A stretch of DNA of 36,529 bases from Bacteroidales bacterium (GCA_017935575.1 JAGBHI010000017.1:1-36529), one strand, 5' to 3'. Counted from the first letter of the stretch, positions 14,478-25,365 are shown. Notes: generated by a model not told the origin, from the letters alone. Made by a program: numbers and translations.

Positions 14478-17216
14478 ATGATAAGATTAAATAAAGTAGC
14501 ACGCGACCTTAATGTAGGAATTCAGACATTGATCGATTTCTTGCAAAAAAATGGTTATGCCGATGAGAGTTTTACACCAAATACTCAAATTGACGACAAG
14601 CAACACCAACTTTTGCAGAAAGAGTTTAATGCTGATAAAAACGTTAAGGAGGGAGCTGATAAGATGCTCCAAGGTAGGAAAGAGAAACCTGCTCAGAGAA
14701 AACCAGAGCCAAAAGAAGAGATTGTTAAAACCGAAGAGCCAAAACGTCCACAGTTTAAGGCTGTAGGTAAAATAGATCTTGATGCTTTAAATAAAAAACC
14801 TGCTCCTGCACCTCAACCCAAAGAGGAGCCTAAAAAAGAACAACCTAAACCTGCACCCAAACCGGTTGAAGTTGCAAAGCCAAAAGTTGAGGTTAAGAAA
14901 GAGCAACCCAAACCAGCACCTAAGCCTGTTGAGGTTGTTAAACCTAAGGAGCAACCTAAAGTACAAGAAGAGCCATCAAAAGAGGTCTTCAATTTAGGAA
15001 AACCTCAAGCACAAACTCAATTTAATATAGTTGGTAAAATTGATTTGGACTCTCTTAATCAAAAAACACGTCCTCAAAAGAAGAGCAAAGAGGAGCGTCA
15101 ACGCGAACGCGAAGAGAAAGAACGTCAAAGAAGCGAGATGTTTAAACGTCCTCAATCTCAAGAAAAAGGAGGAGATGGTGAACGTAAAAAACGTCAACGC
15201 ATAAAAAAAGATAAAATAGATATTAATAATCCTAACGTTCAGGCGCTTGAGGGAGGTAAAAAGCAAAAACCTCAAAAGGTTAAACAACCACGTCCTGTAC
15301 GCGTAGAGGTTTCTGAAGAAGATGTTCAACGTCAAGTAAAAGAGACGTTGGCTCGTTTAACTTCAAAAAATTCGGCACAAAAGAAAGGTGCCAAATGGCG
15401 TAAAGAGAAACGTGAGGCAAACTTGATGCGCGAGCAAGAGTTGGCAAATCAAGAGCGTCTTGAAAGTAAAATACTAAAAATTACAGAGTTCGTGACTGCA
15501 AACGACCTTGCAACTATGATGGGTGTAGAGGTTAATAAAGTTATCTCAACCTGTATGAGTATTGGAATGATGGTTTCAATAAACCAACGTCTTGATGCAG
15601 AAACAATAAATATTGTAGCCGAAGAGTTTGGATTTAAAACAGAGTATGTAAGTGCAGAGGTTGTATCGGCAATAGAGCAGATTGAAGATGCCGAAGAAGA
15701 CCTTCTTCCACGTCCGCCAATTGTAACCGTGATGGGACACGTTGACCATGGTAAAACTTCGTTGTTGGACTATATCAGAAGTGCTAATGTTATTGCAGGA
15801 GAGGCAGGAGGAATTACCCAGCATATAGGAGCTTACAATGTTAAGTTAGATGATGGACGAAGAATAACTTTCCTTGACACTCCGGGACACGAAGCCTTTA
15901 CAGCGATGCGTGCACGTGGAGCACAGGTAACTGACATTGCAATTATTATCGTTGCAGCCGATGACAATGTGATGCCTCAAACAGTAGAGGCTATAAACCA
16001 TGCTGCAGCAGCGGGAGTACCCATTGTCTTTGCAATTAATAAAATTGATAAACCAACAGCAAATCCTGACAAAATTAAAGATGCTTTGGCTGCAATGAAT
16101 TATCTTGTAGAGGATTGGGGAGGAAAATACCAATCACAAGATATATCAGCTAAAAAAGGAATTGGAGTTGAAGACCTATTGGAGAAGGTTCTTTTAGAGG
16201 CTGAGATGTTGGAGTTGAAAGCCAATCCTAAAGCTAAGGCTCGTGGTTCTATTATTGAGTCGGCATTGGATAAAGGTCGTGGATATGTATCAACAGTATT
16301 GGTTGAGAACGGAACTCTAAAGGTTGGAGATATTGTAGTAGCAGGACAATATTTCGGACGTGTAAAAGCGATGTTCAACGAGCGTAATAGCAAAATTAAA
16401 GAGGCAGGACCTGCTGCTCCGGCTCTAATATTAGGCTTTAACGGAGCACCACAAGCGGGAGATACATTTAATGTATTTGATTCTGAACAAGAGGCTCGCG
16501 AATTGGCAAATAAACGTGAACAGTTACAACGCGAACAAGGATTTAGAACAAGTACACGTGTAACTCTTGAGGAGATAGGACGTCGTATAGCTATTGGTAA
16601 CTTCCAACAATTGAATATTGTTGTTAAGGCCGACGTTGACGGTTCGGTAGAGGCTTTGAGCGACTCATTAATCCGTTTGTCAACCGAGCAAATACAGGTA
16701 AATGTAATCCACAAAGGTGTGGGACAAATTTCCGAATCGGACGTAACTCTTGCGGCTGCATCAGATGCGATTATTGTAGGATTCCAAGTACGCCCCTCAA
16801 TGGCAGCTCGTAAAGATGCCGAGAAAGAGGGAGTGGATATCCGTCTATACTCAATCATCTACGATGCAATAGAGGAGGTTAAGTCTGCAATGGAGGGTAT
16901 GTTGTCACCCGAAATAAAAGAGATGATAACAGCCACAGTTGAGGTTCGTGAAACATTCCATATCTCAAAAGTGGGAACTGTTGCCGGTGGAGCTGTAAAA
17001 GAGGGTAAAATCAAACGAGGAAATAAAGTCCGTCTTATCCGCGATGGTATTGTAATATATACAGGAGAACTCGCTTCACTTAAACGAATGAAAGACGACG
17101 TAAAAGAGGTTGCAACAGGTTATGAGTGTGGTTTGAGTATAACAAATTACAACGATATTAAAGTTGGAGATATTATAGAGTCGTTTGAAGAGATTGAGGT
17201 TAAACAAACCCTATAA
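14478..17216 (+). CDS. infB: Translation initiation factor IF-2
   Basis: 912 residues. An AAAGGAG ribosome-binding site at 14465-14471 is one of the few strong ones in the window. The N-terminal third (about 1-330) is low-complexity, rich in Lys, Pro, Glu and Gln, with two copies of GKIDLD[AS]LN at about 98-107 and 187-196. The GTPase domain carries G1 GHVDHGKT (about 420-427), G3 DTPGH (about 467-471) and G4 NKID (about 520-523). Domains II-IV follow to the end. It places initiator tRNA on the small subunit. It is the third gene after rimP and nusA. Confidence 0.97.
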   Translation: MIRLNKVARDLNVGIQTLIDFLQKNGYADESFTPNTQIDDKQHQLLQKEFNADKNVKEGADKMLQGRKEKPAQRKPEPKEEIVKTEEPKRPQFKAVGKIDLDALNKKPAPAPQPKEEPKKEQPKPAPKPVEVAKPKVEVKKEQPKPAPKPVEVVKPKEQPKVQEEPSKEVFNLGKPQAQTQFNIVGKIDLDSLNQKTRPQKKSKEERQREREEKERQRSEMFKRPQSQEKGGDGERKKRQRIKKDKIDINNPNVQALEGGKKQKPQKVKQPRPVRVEVSEEDVQRQVKETLARLTSKNSAQKKGAKWRKEKREANLMREQELANQERLESKILKITEFVTANDLATMMGVEVNKVISTCMSIGMMVSINQRLDAETINIVAEEFGFKTEYVSAEVVSAIEQIEDAEEDLLPRPPIVTVMGHVDHGKTSLLDYIRSANVIAGEAGGITQHIGAYNVKLDDGRRITFLDTPGHEAFTAMRARGAQVTDIAIIIVAADDNVMPQTVEAINHAAAAGVPIVFAINKIDKPTANPDKIKDALAAMNYLVEDWGGKYQSQDISAKKGIGVEDLLEKVLLEAEMLELKANPKAKARGSIIESALDKGRGYVSTVLVENGTLKVGDIVVAGQYFGRVKAMFNERNSKIKEAGPAAPALILGFNGAPQAGDTFNVFDSEQEARELANKREQLQREQGFRTSTRVTLEEIGRRIAIGNFQQLNIVVKADVDGSVEALSDSLIRLSTEQIQVNVIHKGVGQISESDVTLAAASDAIIVGFQVRPSMAARKDAEKEGVDIRLYSIIYDAIEEVKSAMEGMLSPEIKEMITATVEVRETFHISKVGTVAGGAVKEGKIKRGNKVRLIRDGIVIYTGELASLKRMKDDVKEVATGYECGLSITNYNDIKVGDIIESFEEIEVKQTL

Positions 17217-17240
17217 TAGATACGTTAATAGAGTTACCTG

Positions 17241-17738
17241 ATGAGTATATTTGATATTATAGTGTTGGCGGTAATGCTCTTTGCTTTGGTGCGGGGAGCA
17301 ATTACCGGTCTCATGAAACAGTTGGGTGTAATATTAGGAGTGATATTTGCCCTGCTTTTTACAAAACTCTTATCTCCATATGTGGGAGAGTTTGTATCGT
17401 GGATAACATCAGGAAAAACAGTGTTGGAGGGAACACTGCTTTATGCCATAGTCTTTGTTATTATAGTATTGCTTACGCATTTGATAGCAGTATTGATACA
17501 TAAAACAACAAAGGCATTAGAAATTGCATGGATTGACAGGCTTGGTGGGGCTATTTTTAGTTGTGCCAAGTATCTTGCCATAGCAAGTATTCTGTTAAAT
17601 TTGTATGTGGGAGGATATAAGGCAGTTTATGATAAAGAGCCTGAACCATTGCAAGGAGAATCGTATAAATTGGTTCTTAAAGTGGCTCCTGCCATAATGA
17701 ATTTTGCAGGAGAATATGGTATAAACTTTGGCGACTGA
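17241..17738 (+). CDS. CvpA family membrane protein
   Basis: 165 residues with four predicted membrane helices (about 4-20, 27-45, 63-83 and 102-122). The start FDIIVLAVMLFALVRGAITGLMKQ is the CvpA signature. The family takes its name from colicin V production, but its general role is not settled; links to envelope stress resistance have been reported for some members. It starts 24 bp after infB and 27 bp before sufB, so it is probably cotranscribed with both. The C-terminal 35 residues are soluble. Confidence 0.85.
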   Translation: MSIFDIIVLAVMLFALVRGAITGLMKQLGVILGVIFALLFTKLLSPYVGEFVSWITSGKTVLEGTLLYAIVFVIIVLLTHLIAVLIHKTTKALEIAWIDRLGGAIFSCAKYLAIASILLNLYVGGYKAVYDKEPEPLQGESYKLVLKVAPAIMNFAGEYGINFGD

Positions 17739-17765
17739 TTCTCTTAAAGAGGGGAGAAGTTTACT

Positions 17766-19226
17766 ATGAAAGATAATAAAAGAGAGAAAGATAAGAATGA
17801 TATTCTCGGAGATGTAACCAACTCGGAGTATAAACACGGTTTCGTAACAGATATTGAGACCGATATCATACCTGTAGGTTTAAACGAAGATATAATAAGA
17901 CTTATTTCGCAAAAGAAGGGCGAACCGGAGTGGTTATTGGATTTTCGTTTGCGGGCATTTGAATATTGGAAAAATATGCCAATGCCAAAATGGGCGCATC
18001 TTAATATACCTGAAATAGATTTTCAATCAATAAGTTATTATGCTGCGCCAAAAACAAAAGACGCTCCAAAAAGTCTCGATGAAGTAGACCCTGAGATAAT
18101 CAAAACTTTTGATAAATTGGGAATACCTCTTGAGGAGCGTATGCACCTTGCAGGAGTAGCAGTTGATGCTGTTATGGATAGTGTTTCGGTGCGTACCACA
18201 TATCGCGAAAAACTTGCCGAGTTGGGGGTTATATTCTGCTCTTTTAACGAGGCAGTAAAGGAGTATCCCGATTTGGTAAAAAAATATATGGGAAGTGTAG
18301 TCTCATATCGCGATAATTTTTATGCAGCATTAAACTCGGCAGTTTTCAGCGACGGCTCTTTTGTATATATTCCAAAAGGGGTACGATGTCCAATGGAGTT
18401 ATCAACCTATTTTAGAATAAATGCCGTTGGAACAGGTCAATTTGAGAGGACACTAATAGTTGCCGATGACGATAGTTATGTGAGTTATCTTGAAGGCTGT
18501 ACTGCGCCTATGCGAGACGAAAATCAACTACATGCGGCAATTGTTGAGATTGTTGTAAACGAACGAGCAGAAGTTAAGTATTCAACCGTTCAGAATTGGT
18601 ATCCCGGCGATAAAGAGGGTAAAGGAGGAGTTTACAACTTTGTAACCAAACGAGGAATTTGCCGAGATAATGCAAAATTGTCTTGGACTCAGGTGGAGAC
18701 AGGTTCGGCAATAACATGGAAATATCCAAGTTGCATATTGGCTGGCGACAATTCAATAGGAGAATTTTATTCGGTGGCAGTAACCAATAATTTTCAGCAA
18801 GCCGATACAGGTACAAAAATGATACATATCGGGAAAAACACAAAAAGCACCATTGTCTCAAAAGGAATTTCGGCAGGACGTAGCCAAAATAGTTATAGAG
18901 GATTGGTGCGGGTAGCCCCTAATGCAGATGGAGCACGTAACTATACGCAATGTGATAGCTTATTGCTCTCTTCGGAATGCGGAGCGCATACATTCCCATA
19001 TGTTGATGTAAAGAATAAAACAGCGGTTGTGGAGCACGAAGCCACAACATCAAAAATAAATGAAGAGCAGATATTTTATTGTAATCAGCGAGGTATTCCA
19101 ACCGAGGAGGCAGTAGCATTAATAGTAAATGGCTATGCCAAGGAGGTGATGAATAAACTACCAATGGAGTTTGCCGTTGAGGCACAAAAGCTATTACAAG
19201 TATCGTTAGAAGGCTCGGTAGGTTAA
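17766..19226 (+). CDS. sufB: Fe-S cluster assembly protein SufB
   Basis: 486 residues, usual length. Hallmarks are the region [20 protein letters not shown] (about 199-218), [18 protein letters not shown] (about 240-257) and the C-terminal core with [14 protein letters not shown] and [21 protein letters not shown]. It is the scaffold on which SufBCD builds iron-sulfur clusters; the invariant Cys in SSECGAH is present. A purine-rich GGGGAGAAG lies 8 bp before the ATG. It is followed by sufC after 17 bp. Confidence 0.96.
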   Translation: MKDNKREKDKNDILGDVTNSEYKHGFVTDIETDIIPVGLNEDIIRLISQKKGEPEWLLDFRLRAFEYWKNMPMPKWAHLNIPEIDFQSISYYAAPKTKDAPKSLDEVDPEIIKTFDKLGIPLEERMHLAGVAVDAVMDSVSVRTTYREKLAELGVIFCSFNEAVKEYPDLVKKYMGSVVSYRDNFYAALNSAVFSDGSFVYIPKGVRCPMELSTYFRINAVGTGQFERTLIVADDDSYVSYLEGCTAPMRDENQLHAAIVEIVVNERAEVKYSTVQNWYPGDKEGKGGVYNFVTKRGICRDNAKLSWTQVETGSAITWKYPSCILAGDNSIGEFYSVAVTNNFQQADTGTKMIHIGKNTKSTIVSKGISAGRSQNSYRGLVRVAPNADGARNYTQCDSLLLSSECGAHTFPYVDVKNKTAVVEHEATTSKINEEQIFYCNQRGIPTEEAVALIVNGYAKEVMNKLPMEFAVEAQKLLQVSLEGSVG

Positions 19227-19243
19227 CCCTATATTGAATAATT

Positions 19244-19999
19244 ATGTTACAAGTAAAAGATTTACGCGCCAACATAGGCGAAAAGGAGATATTAAAAGGA
19301 GTAAACCTAACAGTAAAACCAGGTGAAGTACATGCAATAATGGGGCCTAACGGTTCAGGAAAAAGTACCTTTGCTTCGGTATTGGCAGGAAACCCTGCCT
19401 TTACGGTAACAGGAGGCTCTGTAACATTTTGCGGAAAAGAGTTGTTGGAGTTATCTCCCGAGGACCGTTCACATGAAGGTCTGTTTTTAAGTTTTCAATA
19501 TCCTGTTGAGATACCGGGAGTGAGCATGGTTAACTTTATGCGTGCAGCAATAAACGAGCAACGCAAATATCGTGGCGAAGAGTCACTATCTGCAACCGAT
19601 TTTCTTCGTATAATGCGAGAGAAACGCGAAATAGTGGAGTTGGATAACAAGTTGGCAAGTCGTTCAGTAAACGAAGGATTTTCAGGAGGAGAGAAAAAAC
19701 GAAACGAGATATTCCAAATGGCAATGCTACAACCCAAGTTGTCAATATTGGACGAGACCGATAGCGGATTGGACATTGATGCATTACGAGTAGTAGCAGG
19801 AGGAGTAAACAAACTTAAAACAGAGCAAAACGCAACAATTGTGATAACACACTATCAAAGGTTGCTCGATTATATAGCTCCCGATTTTGTTCATGTGCTA
19901 TACAAAGGACGCATAGTAAAATCGGGTGGTCCTGAACTTGCATTAGAACTTGAAGAGAAAGGATACGATTGGATTAAGAGAGAATTAGGCGAGTTGTAA
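19244..19999 (+). CDS. sufC: Fe-S cluster assembly ATPase SufC
   Basis: 251 residues, an ABC-type ATPase. Walker A is GPNGSGKST (about 35-43), the Q-loop LSFQYPVEIPG (about 82-92), the signature SGGEKKRNEI (about 146-155), and Walker B LSILDETDSGLD (about 165-176). The D-loop and H-motif ITHYQRLL follow. It powers the SufBCD complex in the cytosol rather than membrane transport. It is separated from sufD by only 6 bp. Confidence 0.96.
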   Translation: MLQVKDLRANIGEKEILKGVNLTVKPGEVHAIMGPNGSGKSTFASVLAGNPAFTVTGGSVTFCGKELLELSPEDRSHEGLFLSFQYPVEIPGVSMVNFMRAAINEQRKYRGEESLSATDFLRIMREKREIVELDNKLASRSVNEGFSGGEKKRNEIFQMAMLQPKLSILDETDSGLDIDALRVVAGGVNKLKTEQNATIVITHYQRLLDYIAPDFVHVLYKGRIVKSGGPELALELEEKGYDWIKRELGEL

Positions 20000-20005
20000 A
20001 AGAGT

Positions 20006-21331
20006 ATGGCAGCATCAGAACAATATAAACAGTTGTTGGAGGAGCATCTCTCTTTAATAAACAAAAGGGCGAGCCAACCAATGAACAATGCACGAGAAGG
20101 GGCAATAAAGACCTTTCTTCAATATGGCATACCCTCACAAAAAGAGGAGTTGTTCCGCCATATAAACATAGAAAAACTATACACTCCCGATTACGGAATA
20201 AACCTTGCCAGAGTATCGCAATCAGCAACGCAAGATGTTTATAGATGCAGTGTGCCAGGTTTAAAAACTCAAACCATTTATGTAATAGGCGATATACCGC
20301 AAGTATGTGAGAACCAATCCGAAGTTGAGGTGATGAACATGGAGCAATTTGCAACACAATATCCGCAACTTGCCGCAACTTATTACAACAAGTTGGCTCA
20401 AACCTCAACCGATGGTACTGTAGCTTTAAACACAGCTTTGGCTCAAGATGCAGTGGTTGTATATATCCCTGATGGAGTGGTAATGCAAACACCGTTGCAG
20501 ATAGTGAATGTGCTTAACAGCAACACCCCTGTAATGATGAATCGCCGACTATTAATAGTTGCAGGCAAAAATAGCGTAGCAACTATATTGGTGTGTGAAC
20601 ATAACCTTTCGGAGTCTCAAACATTGGCAACACAAGTAACTGAGATATTTGCAGGGGAGAATTCGCAAATAGAGTATTACGAACTTGAAGAGACAACCTC
20701 TACATCATACAAGGTATCATCTCTATTTGCCGAGCAAGAGGCAAATTCAAATATTTTGATAGCGCCTATGACACTCCATAATGGAGAGACCCGCGCAAAC
20801 TACAATGTAGAGATGGTAGGACAAGGTGCAAATCTGAACATTACAGGATTGTCAATTTGCGATAATAGTCAGGTCTCTGACGTATATACCCGAGTACACC
20901 ATCGTGCATCGCATTGTGAGAGCAACCAACTATTTAAAAACATAGTATCGGATAATGCGGTAGTTTCAATGACAGGAAAGGTATTGGTAGAGAAGGGTGC
21001 GGATAAAACCGTATCACAACAATCCAATAAAAATATATCAATGTCTCAAACTGCCCACATATACACCGAGCCTCAATTAGAGATATATGCCGATGATGTA
21101 AAGTGCGGACACGGAGCAACAGTTGGACAATTAGATGAGTCGGCACTCTTCTATTTGCGTCAGCGAGGTATCCCCGAAGAGGAGGCACGAATGATGTTGA
21201 TGTTGGCATTTGCCGATGATATATTACAGAGAATAAAGTTGGAGCCATTGCGCGACAGATTACGTTCGCTAATTGAGAACCGTTTACGCAAAGGCGATAC
21301 AAAATGTTCCGGCTGTACAATGTGTAAATAA
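20006..21331 (+). CDS. sufD: Fe-S cluster assembly protein SufD
   Basis: 441 residues. It shares the beta-helix core with SufB; the C-terminal part shows the family pattern QLEIYADDVKCGHGATVGQLDESALFYLRQRGI, split here as EIYADDVKCGHGATVGQ and LDESALFYLRQRGI. It pairs with SufB and SufC for iron delivery and complex stability. The last residues, KCSGCTMCK, form a CxxCxxC tail that E. coli SufD lacks; it may be a metal or redox site, or a general trait of Bacteroidota. It is followed by a repeat-filled 115-bp gap before sufS. Confidence 0.93.
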   Translation: MAASEQYKQLLEEHLSLINKRASQPMNNAREGAIKTFLQYGIPSQKEELFRHINIEKLYTPDYGINLARVSQSATQDVYRCSVPGLKTQTIYVIGDIPQVCENQSEVEVMNMEQFATQYPQLAATYYNKLAQTSTDGTVALNTALAQDAVVVYIPDGVVMQTPLQIVNVLNSNTPVMMNRRLLIVAGKNSVATILVCEHNLSESQTLATQVTEIFAGENSQIEYYELEETTSTSYKVSSLFAEQEANSNILIAPMTLHNGETRANYNVEMVGQGANLNITGLSICDNSQVSDVYTRVHHRASHCESNQLFKNIVSDNAVVSMTGKVLVEKGADKTVSQQSNKNISMSQTAHIYTEPQLEIYADDVKCGHGATVGQLDESALFYLRQRGIPEEEARMMLMLAFADDILQRIKLEPLRDRLRSLIENRLRKGDTKCSGCTMCK

Positions 21332-21335
21332 TATC

Positions 21336-21440
21336 AGTTTTTAGTTGTCAGCTCCTAACCCCTATGGGGTAGCTGTTAGTTTTTAGAAAATAAATCCTAA
21401 CAAAAAATATAAATGCTAACAACTAACTAACAATTAACAA
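21336..21440. repeat. Modular palindromic repeat inside the suf operon
   Basis: AGTTTTTAGTTGTCAG at 21336-21351, the mini-hairpin CCCCTATGGGG (about 21359-21368), and CTGTTAGTTTTTAG to 21386 match the module at 30191-30241 and, less closely, 919-972. Further CTAACAACTAACTAACAA lies at about 21416-21433. It fills the gap between sufD and sufS without a visible promoter, and the hairpin could affect read-through into sufS. Confidence 0.7.
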
Positions 21441-21446
21441 CAAAAG

Positions 21447-22661
21447 ATGGATATTGACAAAATAAGAGAAGAATTTCCAATATTAGCACAAGAGGTATAT
21501 AAAAAGCCCCTTGTATATCTTGATAATGCAGCTACAACCCAAAAGCCAAAAGTTGTGATAGATGCAATATCAAATGCCTATTGCACCATAAATGCCAATG
21601 TGCATAGGGGAGTTCACCATTTGAGTCAGCTATCAACCGAAGGACACGAAGGCGGGCGCGAAAGAGTTCGTCAGTTCATAAATGCAAAATCGACAAAAGA
21701 GATAATATTTACTCGCGGAACAACCGAAAGCATAAATCTTGTAGCATCATCATTTGGCGAGGCATTCTTAAATGAGGGAGATGAAGTTATAATCTCTGCA
21801 ATGGAACACCACTCGAACATAGTGCCATGGCAGATGTTGGAGAGTAAAAAGGGTATAAAGCTAAGGGTAATACCCATAACCCCAAATGGAGAATTAGATA
21901 TAGATGCATTCCGTAAACTCTTAAATGAGCGAACAAAATTGATATCTGTTGCACACGTATCAAACGTATTGGGAACAATAAACCCCATAAAGGATATAGT
22001 TGAGGAGGCTCACAAGATAAATGTTCCCGTGCTTGTTGATGGAGCGCAAGGAGCGCCACATATAAAAATAGATGTGCAGGCTTTAGATGTTGACTTCTAT
22101 GTCTTTTCAGGGCATAAAATGTATGCACCAACAGGTATAGGAGTGTTGTACGGAAAAGAGAAGTGGCTTGAAGCTATGCCCCCTTACCAAGGCGGAGGAG
22201 AGATGATAGCAAAAGTAACTTTTGAAAAAACCACATTTAACGAACTCCCATTTAAATTTGAGGCAGGAACCCCCGACTACGTAGGGGTAATGGCAATGAC
22301 TGCTGCACTTGACTATATTGAGAATGTAGGAATAGAAAATATTGCAGCACACGAAACCGGGTTATTGCAATATACAACCTCAAAACTTAGTGAGATAGAA
22401 GGAATAACAATCTATGGCAATGCCACTCATAAAAGCGGAGTAATATCATTTAATGTAGATGGCATACACCCATACGATATAGGAATGTTATTAGATAAAC
22501 AGGGAGTAGCTGTCCGCACAGGACACCTATGTGCCCAACCTCTTATGGATTTGCTCGGCATACCCGGAGTGGTGCGAGCATCGTTTGCACTATACAATAC
22601 ACACGAGGAGTGCGATAAATTTATAGTAGCACTACAGCGAGCAATAGAAATTTGCAGGTAA
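21447..22661 (+). CDS. sufS: Cysteine desulfurase SufS
   Basis: 404 residues, a PLP enzyme of group II. It removes sulfur from cysteine and holds it as a persulfide for SufBCD. The family marks are LDNAATTQKP (about 24-33), the His in EHHSNIVPW, the PLP lysine in SGHKMYAPTGIG (about 221-232), and the active-site Cys in RTGHLCAQPLMD (about 357-368). It is the last suf gene here. A SufE or SufU partner is not found next to it, where the convergent phage hub gene lies instead. Confidence 0.95.
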   Translation: MDIDKIREEFPILAQEVYKKPLVYLDNAATTQKPKVVIDAISNAYCTINANVHRGVHHLSQLSTEGHEGGRERVRQFINAKSTKEIIFTRGTTESINLVASSFGEAFLNEGDEVIISAMEHHSNIVPWQMLESKKGIKLRVIPITPNGELDIDAFRKLLNERTKLISVAHVSNVLGTINPIKDIVEEAHKINVPVLVDGAQGAPHIKIDVQALDVDFYVFSGHKMYAPTGIGVLYGKEKWLEAMPPYQGGGEMIAKVTFEKTTFNELPFKFEAGTPDYVGVMAMTAALDYIENVGIENIAAHETGLLQYTTSKLSEIEGITIYGNATHKSGVISFNVDGIHPYDIGMLLDKQGVAVRTGHLCAQPLMDLLGIPGVVRASFALYNTHEECDKFIVALQRAIEICR

Positions 22662-22676
22662 ATATCTTTTAAATTT

Positions 22677-22709
22677 GGGACTGTGTTAACTTTTTGAATG
22701 CACAGTCCC
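22677..22709. terminator. Hairpin between sufS and the phage hub gene
   Basis: GGGACTGTG (22677-22685) pairs perfectly with CACAGTCCC (22701-22709) across a 15-nt loop, placed between two convergent genes. No strong T-tract follows on the plus strand, and the minus-strand tail AAATTTAAAAG is only AT-rich. It is probably a shared terminator. Confidence 0.55.
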
Positions 22710-22732
22710 ACTTGTCTATAGTAATATCAACT

Positions 22733-25345
22733 TTAGCTTAAATTTTTATATTTACTCTCAAATACCAAATATAATCCATTAAAAGTTAACCCTTCTTTGG
22801 CAATGCCTCCCATCTCAAGACGGAAATATTTGAAAGGTGGAGCAGTTATTGGTATTCTTACACCATCGCAATATGACGAACTTATTACGAATTTGCCAAT
22901 TGAAGTAAAACCTCTATCGGGAAGATTTGAGGCAAGAATATTAATACTCATATTATCTTTAAGAGAATCAATATCTCCTTTCAGAATTATTTCTCTTAAA
23001 TGTTTATATGATATAGGAATTCCTTTTATTGCTCTTGTTCTTAATAAAAATGGTTGAACCGAGTTTTTTACCTCATTTGAATAATTGAATAAAGCCCCTT
23101 CCGAGTCGCAAATATATTGTAGCGGATAGTTGTTTATAAAACCATTTAAAGGAGTATTGGTAAATTGTTGTCTGCTCCACTCTCCTGTATCTAAATTTAA
23201 AGAGAAGATATAGCTATATCCGTTTTTTAAAAATAGTACTTCATTCCCATTATAGTTGTAGCCTGCTTGTGAGGTTGAGATAAACTCTTTAAAGTTGTTT
23301 AAGTATTCTTGATTTGATACAATAATGTTATTCTCTCCTTCAATGCTAATATCTTTAATAATATCGTCTCTATTTAGCCCAAAAGCCGATATCATAGCTG
23401 TTTCACTACCGTTAAGAATATGTATCCCTTTTGTTGAGACAAAAACAATAGCTTTATCAATAGATGTTATACTTTTGCTTGATATGGCAATATCTCGGCT
23501 TATAGGGAGTGTTGAGCTATAAACTATGCCATTGTCGCCTTGTTGCATTGTCCAAATACCATCTTCACAAAATACGTATAGAGGAAACTCTCCATACCTG
23601 CCTTGTGATAACTCTTTTGTTACGGTAGCAATTTTAATAATCTTTGAGTTTGAAATAGTATAACTTTGCTCTTGAGGGAAAAATATTGGATTTTCAATCT
23701 TTGAAACTTTAATCATATTCGGGAAAGATTCATAGCAGAACCTATCTCCAACAGGAATATCTTCATTATAAATTTGAGGCTCTATTGCAGAGAAATCCGA
23801 TTTTAAATAGTATGCACAGTTTTCAACCTCCGATGCTGTAAGAGGCAGAGATATGTAGTAATTATTACCATTATCCTCTTTGAACCAAAGTTCCATCTTT
23901 ATAGCTCTACTATCGGGATACGATATATATGGCGATATATATCCGCTATTGCCAACAATACTATCTTTTTCAACTGCAAATATTCCTGTAGTTGTATTAA
24001 TTTCTACTCTAATATGACATTGCATCTGAGGCTTAAGTGAAAATTCGGGAGTAATATTGTTGTAACTCTTTTGTTCTGTATTAAAAGAGAACAAACTGAA
24101 TGGGAGTGGTAAGTATCTGCGAATTCCACCCAAATGTAACATTGAATTATATGTGTGTGTTACAGCTCCTGATATTCTATAATGAGAATAATTATCAATG
24201 GGTAAAATCTCTTGTGTTGCAAGGTTCTCTAACTCAAAATCAATATTAACCTCTCTTAAATTACTTTCGGGGTATAAATTATCATCTCTCAAATCAGATA
24301 ATTTATAAGATGCAATCTTGAAAAATAGAGTCTCTTCCGTAACTCTCTTCTGTAGTTCCTCATCATTTAGGTAGTCGCATTTCATATCTACATCAAAACA
24401 ACTTAAATTATCTCCTGCAGCTGATACGTCTTTAATAAAAGATAAACCCCTTTTAGGATCGTTACCCATCAGGAATATGGGTTTAGAAATAAAAATATCA
24501 ATACTACTTATAATATCGTCCCACTCTTTAGATGGTACTGAGGCTGTATCAAACATAAGAGAGTATATATTCTCATTGTAATAAAAGTATGGGATATATG
24601 CCGTTTCAGTATTAGAATAAATTTTCAGTGTATGCATTTCCCATCCTCTTAAACTATAATTGGGTATCATAAGAATTGGAGCTGAAGGTTTAATATATGT
24701 ACCGTCGTATAACTTTAGTGCATATCTGACCATAAAAGGCAATGCAAATTTTTTTGCTTTAGAGGCAGAGATATTTACTTCGTTATATTTGCTATAGATA
24801 TATTCAATTAATCTATTATGGTTTGATACTTTAACAGCAATATCACCAAACATGGTTTCGGGTAGATAAATATTTCTATCCATTAAGTTTATGTTGGTAT
24901 GTTCATTAAGAGAAAATCTTATATCGGGAGTCTCTATATCCCCCATATAGCTATATCTGTTTTTATAAAACAGAGCATAATAACAGCCATTTTCGCAAAT
25001 TATGATAAGTATATTTCCTATACTCTCAAATTGAATAACATTTTTAATTGCAGCAATAAGTTGCGGTTCTGAAATTGCCGAATTGTCAATAATACTTCCT
25101 TCCCAATATACCCCATCGTTATTATATGATATTATGTTTGAGTAATTCATATTTTTATGGATATATTGACATACTCGTTTCTCTGAATTTTTGTTTAAGA
25201 GTTTTGCCGGAGTGCCACATACTTCTAAAGCTCCATTTCTCTTTTTAAAATTAACCATATCGCAACACTCTCCATCGTTGCAAATTTCGGAAGGGCACAT
25301 CTTTGAGATGCCCGATAAAACAATCTCCTTGCATATCTTTTCCAT
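22733..25345 (-). CDS. Phage tail hub protein, beta-propeller-like
   Basis: The start is taken at 25345 (MEKICKEIVLSGISK), giving 870 residues; an ATG ten codons earlier would lie across the promoter motif. The N-terminus, with a cysteine-containing stretch (CPSEICNDGECCDMVNF) and then NGALEVCGTPAKLL, follows the plan of podovirus tail hub proteins such as P22 gp10, which open with a list of local parameters. Beta-rich blade-like repeats occupy the middle and later parts (for example VFCEDGIWTMQQGDNG, then AIVFVSTKGIHILNG). The C-terminus has HLREIILKGD and a final domain ending in FNGLYLVFESKYKN, again hub-like. The similarity is architectural and no alignment was run. It is very AT-rich, convergent with sufS and divergent from the portal gene. 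Confidence 0.55.
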   Translation of the reverse strand: MEKICKEIVLSGISKMCPSEICNDGECCDMVNFKKRNGALEVCGTPAKLLNKNSEKRVCQYIHKNMNYSNIISYNNDGVYWEGSIIDNSAISEPQLIAAIKNVIQFESIGNILIIICENGCYYALFYKNRYSYMGDIETPDIRFSLNEHTNINLMDRNIYLPETMFGDIAVKVSNHNRLIEYIYSKYNEVNISASKAKKFALPFMVRYALKLYDGTYIKPSAPILMIPNYSLRGWEMHTLKIYSNTETAYIPYFYYNENIYSLMFDTASVPSKEWDDIISSIDIFISKPIFLMGNDPKRGLSFIKDVSAAGDNLSCFDVDMKCDYLNDEELQKRVTEETLFFKIASYKLSDLRDDNLYPESNLREVNIDFELENLATQEILPIDNYSHYRISGAVTHTYNSMLHLGGIRRYLPLPFSLFSFNTEQKSYNNITPEFSLKPQMQCHIRVEINTTTGIFAVEKDSIVGNSGYISPYISYPDSRAIKMELWFKEDNGNNYYISLPLTASEVENCAYYLKSDFSAIEPQIYNEDIPVGDRFCYESFPNMIKVSKIENPIFFPQEQSYTISNSKIIKIATVTKELSQGRYGEFPLYVFCEDGIWTMQQGDNGIVYSSTLPISRDIAISSKSITSIDKAIVFVSTKGIHILNGSETAMISAFGLNRDDIIKDISIEGENNIIVSNQEYLNNFKEFISTSQAGYNYNGNEVLFLKNGYSYIFSLNLDTGEWSRQQFTNTPLNGFINNYPLQYICDSEGALFNYSNEVKNSVQPFLLRTRAIKGIPISYKHLREIILKGDIDSLKDNMSINILASNLPDRGFTSIGKFVISSSYCDGVRIPITAPPFKYFRLEMGGIAKEGLTFNGLYLVFESKYKNLS

Positions 25346-25365
25346 AATTATAAAATTAAATATTA

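Noticed and set aside
14994-15335. Antisense frame opposite the Lys/Pro-rich part of infB
   Set aside because: Its Phe/Leu-rich product is the mirror of Lys/Glu-rich coding; no promoter or start context supports it.
16100-16858. 252-codon open frame on the minus strand opposite infB
   Set aside because: It is fully antisense to the conserved GTPase and later domains of IF-2, has no domain-like pattern, and reflects codon bias of infB.
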